From positions 5,195,001 to 5,259,000 of the forward strand of contig NZ_CP012382.1 of assembly GCF_001267885.1 (NCBI RefSeq): 64,000 nt of DNA. Direction: 5' to 3'. Shown here one piece after another: positions 58,951 to 64,000 of this stretch (the first letter of the stretch is position 1; each line of letters starts with the position of its first letter). Both the position numbers and the translations under genes were made by a program. The notes beneath the pieces were generated by a model. That model made no database searches, was not told the DNA's origin, and worked only from the letters and a program-made list of their open reading frames with translations. Origin of the DNA: Streptomyces ambofaciens ATCC 23877 (GTDB taxonomy: Bacteria; Actinomycetota; Actinomycetes; Streptomycetales; Streptomycetaceae).

Positions 58951-59687
58951 CCAGCACTCCAGCGGGCAGCGCGGGCACCGACGTCCGGACCGGCCTCGGT
59001 GTCCCGGGCCTTGCCCACCCCCTCGTCGCCGCCGGGGAGTGGGCCGACCTCACCTGCCCGGGGACGCCCCTCGACTGGGTCGTCCTCAACGTCGCGGACG
59101 GGCCCGGCGCCCATCCCGACCCGCACTGCCTGGAGGCGGCCGGACGTCTGCGCAACACCGGCATCCGCGTTCTCGGCCACCTCGACGCCGCCCATGGGGC
59201 CCGGAGCTTCGGCGAACTGATCTCCGACGCGCACCGGTACCTCGACTGGTACCGGGTCGACGGCTTCCTCCTCGACCGGTGCCCGTCCGATCGCGCCGCC
59301 CTCCCCGAGGTCCGCCGCACCGTCGACACCCTGCGGGTGATCCGTGACGACGCCCACATCGTCCTCGGGCACGGCACCCATCCCTGCCCCGGCTACGCCG
59401 AGAACGCCGACCAACTCGTCACCTTCTCCGGCGCCTGGAGCGACTACCGCTGGTCCCAGGCGGCCGAATGGAGCGCCGACTACCCGCCCGAGCGTTTCTG
59501 CCACTTCGTCCACGGCGTCCCGCGCGGGCACCTGGAGGAGGCCCTGCGCATCGCCCGCTGGCAGGGCGCGGCGACGATCTACTTCACCGACCGCACGGAC
59601 CGGGGCGGACAGGTCGACCCCTGGGAGACCATGCCCGGCTACTGGGACGAAATCGTCTCGCGAGTCGGGACGGGTGTCTCGGAATGA
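58938..59687 (+). CDS. Spherulation-specific family 4 (Spherulin-4) protein
   Basis: 249 aa, TIM-barrel glycoside-hydrolase-like protein without a signal peptide. Family markers: PLDWVVLNVADGPG near residue 50, GIRVLGHLDAAHG, WYRVDGFLLDRCPSD (103-117), VLGHGTHPCPGY, QLVTFSGAWSDY, and TIYFTDRTDRGG before a PGYWDEIV end. In fungi and bacteria relatives (GH135, GH114) cleave alpha-1,4-galactosaminoglycans. Here the residue after the conserved Asp113 is Arg, where those enzymes have Glu, so activity may be altered. It overlaps the epimerase gene and is the last gene of the operon. Confidence 0.85.
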   Translation: MPYLTSTPAGSAGTDVRTGLGVPGLAHPLVAAGEWADLTCPGTPLDWVVLNVADGPGAHPDPHCLEAAGRLRNTGIRVLGHLDAAHGARSFGELISDAHRYLDWYRVDGFLLDRCPSDRAALPEVRRTVDTLRVIRDDAHIVLGHGTHPCPGYAENADQLVTFSGAWSDYRWSQAAEWSADYPPERFCHFVHGVPRGHLEEALRIARWQGAATIYFTDRTDRGGQVDPWETMPGYWDEIVSRVGTGVSE

Positions 59688-59750
59688 AAAAGGCCGTGGC
59701 AGTGTTACGAGCAGAACAACCGTAATCACTGACCGACCAACGGAGTCCCC

Positions 59751-60929
59751 GTGTCGCTGCCACCCCTGGTCGAGCCGGCCCCCGAGCTCACCGTAGACGA
59801 GGTCCGCAGGTACTCCCGCCACCTGATCATCCCCGACGTGGGGATGGACGGGCAGAAGCGGCTGAAGAACGCCAAGGTGCTCGCCGTGGGCGCGGGCGGC
59901 CTCGGCTCGCCGACCCTCATGTACCTGGCGGCGGCCGGTGTCGGCACGCTCGGCATCGTGGAGTTCGACGAGGTCGACGAGTCGAACCTGCAGCGGCAGG
60001 TCATCCACAGCCAGGCCGACATCGGCCGGTCCAAGGCCGAATCCGCCCGCGACACCATCAAGGGCATCAACCCGTACGTGGACGTGGTCCTTCACGAGGA
60101 GCGGCTCGAAGCCGACAACGTGATGGACATCTTCAGCCAGTACGACCTGATCGTCGACGGCACGGACAACTTCGCGACCCGCTACCTGGTCAACGACGCC
60201 TGCGTGCTGCTGAACAAGCCCTATGTCTGGGGCTCGATCTACCGCTTCGACGGCCAGGCCTCCGTCTTCTGGTCCGAGCACGGCCCCTGCTACCGCTGCC
60301 TCTACCCGGAGCCCCCGCCCCCCGGCATGGTCCCCTCCTGCGCCGAGGGCGGCGTCCTGGGCGTGCTGTGCGCGTCCATCGGCTCCATCCAGACCAACGA
60401 GGCCATCAAGCTCCTCGCCGGCATCGGTGAGCCGCTGGTCGGCCGCCTGATGATCTACGACGCCCTGGAGATGCAGTACCGCCAGGTCAAGGTCCGCAAG
60501 GACCCCGACTGCGCGGTCTGCGGCGAGAACCCGACCGTCACCGAGCTCATCGACTACGAGGCCTTCTGCGGCGTCGTGTCCGAGGAGGCCCAGGCGGCGG
60601 CCGCCGACTCCACGATCACTCCCAAGCAGCTCAAGGAGTGGATGGACGACGGTGAGAACATCGAGCTCATCGATGTCCGCGAGCCGAACGAGTTCGAGAT
60701 CGTCTCCATCCCCGGCGCCCGGCTGATCCCGAAGAACGAGTTCCTGATGGGCTCGGCCCTCGAGAGCCTCCCGCAGGACAAGAAGATCGTCTTGAACTGC
60801 AAGACGGGTGTCCGCAGTGCGGAAGTCCTGGCGGTCCTCAAGTCCGCGGGCTTTTCCGACGCCGTCCACGTCGGCGGCGGTGTGATCGGCTGGGTCAACC
60901 AGATCGAGCCGGCGAAGCCCGTCTACTGA
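59751..60929 (+). CDS. moeZ: Adenylyltransferase/sulfurtransferase MoeZ
   Basis: 392 aa. The N-terminal ThiF/MoeB-type adenylation domain has GAGGLGSP (residues 47-54). Zinc cysteines lie in CYRCLYPEP and DCAVCGE. The C-terminal rhodanese domain carries the persulfide Cys350 in LNCKTGVRS. MoeZ activates C-terminal Gly-Gly carrier proteins (MoaD, CysO, ThiS types) and loads sulfur for molybdopterin, cysteine and secondary-metabolite pathways. GTG 59751 has CGGAG upstream. It begins 63 bp after the Spherulin-4 gene and is probably a separate transcript, closed by a hairpin at 60956-60996. Confidence 0.93.
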   Translation: MSLPPLVEPAPELTVDEVRRYSRHLIIPDVGMDGQKRLKNAKVLAVGAGGLGSPTLMYLAAAGVGTLGIVEFDEVDESNLQRQVIHSQADIGRSKAESARDTIKGINPYVDVVLHEERLEADNVMDIFSQYDLIVDGTDNFATRYLVNDACVLLNKPYVWGSIYRFDGQASVFWSEHGPCYRCLYPEPPPPGMVPSCAEGGVLGVLCASIGSIQTNEAIKLLAGIGEPLVGRLMIYDALEMQYRQVKVRKDPDCAVCGENPTVTELIDYEAFCGVVSEEAQAAAADSTITPKQLKEWMDDGENIELIDVREPNEFEIVSIPGARLIPKNEFLMGSALESLPQDKKIVLNCKTGVRSAEVLAVLKSAGFSDAVHVGGGVIGWVNQIEPAKPVY

Positions 60930-60955
60930 CCGGGCCCCGGTCCCGCTTCCAGGAC

Positions 60956-60996
60956 GGCGGGGGTTTCGCGCACCGCGGGTGCGCGAAGCCCCCGCC
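60956..60996. terminator. Bidirectional terminator after moeZ
   Basis: 18-nt arms (60956-60973 and 60979-60996) pair with one G-T wobble around CGCGG, between convergent moeZ and the tripeptidyl-peptidase-like gene. Confidence 0.75.
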
Positions 60997-61000
60997 GCCG

Positions 61001-62542
61001 TCATGAGCAGACCGTGCCGTCCTTCGGCACCGTCCCCTCCAGCAGATAGGCGTCCACCGCGGAGTCGACGCAGTCGCTCCCGCTCCCGTACGCACCGTGT
61101 CCCTCGCCCTTCCAGGTGAGCATCACGCCGACGTCCTCGCCCAGCTCGTCGGCCATCCTGCGGGCCCCCTCGTAGGGCGTGGCCGGGTCGCCCGTGTTGC
61201 CGACGACCAGGATCGGAGCGGCACCGGGCGCGCTCACCTCCGGGGTCTCGTGCTGCCCGGCCACCGGCCAGTCGTGGCACCAGCCGGCCGTGTCCCAGCC
61301 GAGGAAGGCCCCGAACACGGGCGAGACCTTCTCGAACGTCGGCAGCAGCTTCTTCGTCTCCGCCGGGGTCGGCCGCTGCTTGTCGTCCAGACACGATATG
61401 ACCCGCTGCGAGTGGGTTGTCGTGCCGTAGCGGCCCGAGGGGTCGCGCTCGTTGTATCCGTCGGCGAGGGCCAGCAGTTCCGACCCGTCGCCCTCCTCGG
61501 CCGCCGCCAGTGCGCTGGTCAGGGTCGGCCAGCCGTCCTTGCTGTAGAGCGGCAGCACGATACCGGTGAAGGCCAGCGTCTGTGTCAGTCTCCGCCCCGG
61601 TGACGACGTCGGGAGTGGCTCGGCGTCGAGCCGGTCCAGCAGGTCGGCGATCTTCCGCGAGCCCTGCTTCGGGTCCTGCCCGGTGGACCTCAGATAGTCC
61701 TCGAGCGCTCGCTGGAAGCCCCTGGCCTGGTTCTCGGCGTGGCCCATCGTGTCGGCACCCGGGTCCACGACGGCGTCGAGTATCACGCGCCCCACGTTCT
61801 TCGGGAACAGGTGGGCGTATACGCCACCGAGCTCGGTGCCGTAGGAGATGCCGAAGTAGTGCATCTTCTCGTCGTCCAGGACATGGCGCATCAGGTCCAT
61901 GTCGCGAGCGGTGTCCGTGGTCGAGACGTGGGCCATCAGCTTGCCGGCGGCCTTCTGGCAGCCCTTGCCGAAGTCGGCGGCGTCGGTCAGGTACCTCTGT
62001 TCCTCGGCGGCGGTGTCCGGTGTGGAGTCCACCGACTCGGCGTCCTCGATCGCCTCGTCGGCGCGGCAGCGGACGCCCTCGCTGGCGGCCACTCCGCGCG
62101 GGTCCCAGCTCACCAGGTCGTAGCGCTCGTGCAGCGAGGAGACGGTGTCGCCGTAGGACGGCATCGTGGAGACGCCCGAGGCGCCGGGGCCGCCGAAGTT
62201 GAACAGCAGTGAGCCGATGCGCTCGTCGCCCGTGGCCTTGGCGCGGATCAGCGCGAGGTCGATCGTGTCGCCGTCCGGCTCGCTCCAGTCCAGCGGCGCC
62301 TTGAGCGTGGCGCACTGCCAGTCCCCACCGGGCGCCGGCGCGTCCGCGGTGTCCTCGCAGCGGCCCCAGTCCAGGCTCTGGGAGGCCAGCGGATCGGGCA
62401 CCCCGGACGGAGCCGCGGCCGAGCGCCGTCCCCCGCTCGTGCTCTCGTCGTCCTTGTCCTCGTCGGACGCGCCGCTGCCGCAGCCCGCCGTCAGCAGCGC
62501 GGCGGCGGCCGTCAGAGCCGTCCACCGAACGAGACGCGCCAT
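61001..62542 (-). CDS. Secreted tripeptidyl-peptidase-like lipoprotein (alpha/beta hydrolase with TAP-like C-terminus)
   Basis: 513 aa. The signal peptide MARLVRWTALTAAAALLTAGC ends in a lipobox Cys. The alpha/beta-hydrolase domain has FNFGGPGASG, WDPRGVAASEG, the nucleophile Ser233 in GISYGTELGG, and the C-terminal TAP-like part (LVVGNTGDPATPYEGARRM, GEGHGAYG). Such enzymes (S33 family, Streptomyces SlpD/SlpE/Tap type) release tripeptides from extracellular proteins and matter for growth and development. GGGGGAGAG precedes the ATG. A second, similar gene follows upstream on the same strand, so the pair is a tandem duplication. Confidence 0.9.
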   Translation of the reverse strand: MARLVRWTALTAAAALLTAGCGSGASDEDKDDESTSGGRRSAAAPSGVPDPLASQSLDWGRCEDTADAPAPGGDWQCATLKAPLDWSEPDGDTIDLALIRAKATGDERIGSLLFNFGGPGASGVSTMPSYGDTVSSLHERYDLVSWDPRGVAASEGVRCRADEAIEDAESVDSTPDTAAEEQRYLTDAADFGKGCQKAAGKLMAHVSTTDTARDMDLMRHVLDDEKMHYFGISYGTELGGVYAHLFPKNVGRVILDAVVDPGADTMGHAENQARGFQRALEDYLRSTGQDPKQGSRKIADLLDRLDAEPLPTSSPGRRLTQTLAFTGIVLPLYSKDGWPTLTSALAAAEEGDGSELLALADGYNERDPSGRYGTTTHSQRVISCLDDKQRPTPAETKKLLPTFEKVSPVFGAFLGWDTAGWCHDWPVAGQHETPEVSAPGAAPILVVGNTGDPATPYEGARRMADELGEDVGVMLTWKGEGHGAYGSGSDCVDSAVDAYLLEGTVPKDGTVCS

Positions 62543-62684
62543 GTGCTCTCCCCCCTCACAGGCCGTCCGCGCCGTGCGGCGGATGGCGGTCATGCCATGG
62601 TAGGCGGACCGCACCGCGCCTGTCGGAGCCTGTGGATAACGCTCTGACCTGCGCATTCGTGAGAGTGCGGGGTGCGGTGTGGGG

Positions 62685-64000
62685 TCAGGGGCAGACGGTG
62701 TCGGCCGCCGGTGCCCTGCCGTCCAGCAGATAGCCGTGCACGGCGTTCTGCACGCACTTGTCCTTGCTGTCGTAGGCACCGTGGCCCTGGCCCTTGTAGG
62801 TCAGTTTCACGCCCACGCCCTTCCCCAGCGCGTCCACCATCCGCCCCGCTCCCTCGTAGGGCGTGGCCGGGTCGCCGGTGTTCCCGATCACCAGGATGGG
62901 TGCGGCTCCGGGCGCGCTGACGTCCGGGTGCTCGGCGGCGCCGGCCACCGGCCAGTCGGTGCAACTGAGCATGGACCAGGCGAGGTAGTCGCCGAACAGC
63001 GGGGAGGCCCGGCGGAAATCGGGCAGCTTGCGCTCCACGTACTCCGGGTCGTACCGAGGCTTGTCGTCGGCGCAGTTGATGGCGACGTTGGCCGCGGTGA
63101 TGTTGCTGTACTGGCCGTTCTCGTTGCGTCCGTTCAACGCGTCCGACAGCACCATGAGGACCCGGCCGTCACCGTCGTAGGCCTGTTGCAGGCCGTCCGT
63201 GAGGTACTCCCAGAAGTCCTTGGAGTAAAGGGCCTGCGCGATGCCGCTGGTGGCGGCGGTCTGCGTGAGTTCGCGGGGGAAGATGCCGGGGATCGGATCG
63301 CGGTCGAGATCCTTCAGCAGCCGGGCGATGCGGTCCTTGACGTCCTGGGCGTCGGTCCCGATCGGGCATTCCTCGACCTTCGACGTGCAGTCCTCGGCGA
63401 AGTTGTCCAGCGCGAGCTGGAAACCCTCGGCCTGCGCCAGCGAACCCTGTTCCGGGGTCTGTGTCGGGTCGACGACCGCGTCGAAGACGGCGCGCCCCAC
63501 CTTCCCGGGGAACAGGTGGGCGTAGACACCGCCGAGCTCGGTGCCGTAGGAGATGCCGAAGTAGTACAGCTTGTCGTCGCCGAGGACCTGGCGCATCAGG
63601 TCCATGTCGCGGGCGGCGTCGGTGGTGGCCACGTGCGGCAGGGCCTTCTTCGAGCGCTTCTCGCAGGCCGCGTTGAACTTCTCGGTGTTGTCCAGCAACT
63701 CGGTGCGCTCGGCCGCGTCGTCGGGGGTCGCGTCCTGCTGGAAGTACGCGTCGAGCTGCTTGTCGTCCAGGCACTCCACCGGGTCGCTGCGCCCGACACC
63801 GCGAGGGTCGAAGCTGACCAGGTCGTAACGGGTGCGCAGGGTCGCGTAGTCCTGGCCGAAGGCGGGCAGCGTGGTGACGCCGGATCCGCCCGGGCCGCCG
63901 AAGTTGAAGACGAGCGAACCGATCCGCCGGTCCGCCTCACCACTGGCCTCGGCGCGGATCAGCGCGAGGCCGATCGTGTCCCCCTCGGGGTCGTCCCAGT
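62685..64000 (-). CDS. Secreted tripeptidyl-peptidase-like protein, 5' end beyond the window
   Basis: 438 complete codons are visible; the start lies past the right edge. The readable part begins with WDDPEGDTIGLALIRAEA and carries FNFGGPGGSGVTTLP, FDPRGVGRSDPVEC, the nucleophile GISYGTELGG, a Cys-containing insertion (DCTSKVEECPIG), and the TAP-like end LVIGNTGDPATPYEGAGRM, GQGHGAYD. It is the paralogue of the neighbouring gene with the same order of motifs, and its extra Cys insert is one visible difference. Presumed secreted like its neighbour, but the signal peptide is not in view. Confidence 0.9.
   Translation of the reverse strand, partial: WDDPEGDTIGLALIRAEASGEADRRIGSLVFNFGGPGGSGVTTLPAFGQDYATLRTRYDLVSFDPRGVGRSDPVECLDDKQLDAYFQQDATPDDAAERTELLDNTEKFNAACEKRSKKALPHVATTDAARDMDLMRQVLGDDKLYYFGISYGTELGGVYAHLFPGKVGRAVFDAVVDPTQTPEQGSLAQAEGFQLALDNFAEDCTSKVEECPIGTDAQDVKDRIARLLKDLDRDPIPGIFPRELTQTAATSGIAQALYSKDFWEYLTDGLQQAYDGDGRVLMVLSDALNGRNENGQYSNITAANVAINCADDKPRYDPEYVERKLPDFRRASPLFGDYLAWSMLSCTDWPVAGAAEHPDVSAPGAAPILVIGNTGDPATPYEGAGRMVDALGKGVGVKLTYKGQGHGAYDSKDKCVQNAVHGYLLDGRAPAADTVCP

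Noticed and set aside
58818..62525. 1235-codon minus-strand frame across epimerase, Spherulin-4, moeZ and the peptidase gene
   Set aside because: Shadow of strong genes on both strands; no family motif or ribosome site.

Overview
The window is chromosomal DNA from a high-GC actinomycete, almost certainly a Streptomyces. The signs are very high third-position GC, frequent GTG starts, mycothiol biosynthesis (mshB), a LOG-like protein, DUF3117 and DUF3107 proteins, a zinc anti-sigma/ECF pair, and long Ala/Pro/Gly-rich low-complexity tails. The gene order from mshB through fdxA, dapC, dapE, the LOG gene, folP2, a DivIVA-like gene, tag, the DUF3117 gene, the O-methyltransferase, ECF sigma, anti-sigma, htrA, tatB, mrp, the MgtE-like gene and corA parallels, from memory, the Mycobacterium tuberculosis Rv1170-Rv1239 block. 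I therefore read most of it as core actinobacterial chromosome. I saw no tRNA, rRNA, IS, phage or CRISPR array.

Layout. 1-6.9 kb: two divergent oligopeptide ABC transporter loci, one truncated at the left edge and one complete (SBP, OppB, OppC, OppD, OppF), followed by a convergent S9 prolyl-oligopeptidase-like gene (7-9.1 kb). 9.3-21.3 kb: mycothiol and lysine/DAP metabolism (mshB, fdxA, dapC, dapE), a peptidoglycan-binding-domain protein with a collagen-like region, a SirB1-like and a GNAT gene, a secreted protein, a membrane-anchored lysozyme-fold protein and a LOG homologue. 21.6-25.8 kb: folP2, a DivIVA-like gene, tag, an enoyl-CoA hydratase, the DUF3117 gene and an O-methyltransferase that appears to start at ATT. 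25.8-34.8 kb: envelope-stress and export block (ECF sigma with its own ECF-type promoter, zinc anti-sigma, HtrA, TatB), then mrp and a membrane-less MgtE-like protein overlapping a DUF1003 membrane protein. 35-44 kb: lipoprotein, corA, SUFU, an MFS transporter with palindromic operator candidates, PHP phosphoesterase, MarC, NYN protein. 44-51.3 kb: hydrolase, a DEAD-box helicase with a roughly 520-residue repetitive basic tail, ferritin-like protein, DUF3107, TetR, an acidic protein. 51.5-59.7 kb: hydrolase, a DUF3152 protein with a metzincin-type zinc motif, and a tightly coupled operon of PelF-like glycosyltransferase, multi-TM protein, NAD-dependent epimerase and Spherulin-4-family protein. 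59.7-64 kb: moeZ and two tandem secreted tripeptidyl-peptidase-like genes, the second cut by the right edge.

The most noteworthy candidate system is the 54.5-59.7 kb operon. Its combination of GT4/PelF-type glycosyltransferase, polytopic membrane protein, sugar epimerase and Spherulin-4-family protein mirrors the logic of Pel and galactosaminogalactan exopolysaccharide loci. This is inference from family combination, not proof. Other recurring signals are at least ten genes with a TANNNT -10 box only 6-7 nt from the start codon and no Shine-Dalgarno (leaderless mRNAs), two probable non-canonical start codons (ATT and CTG), and near-perfect hairpins closing almost every convergent gene pair.
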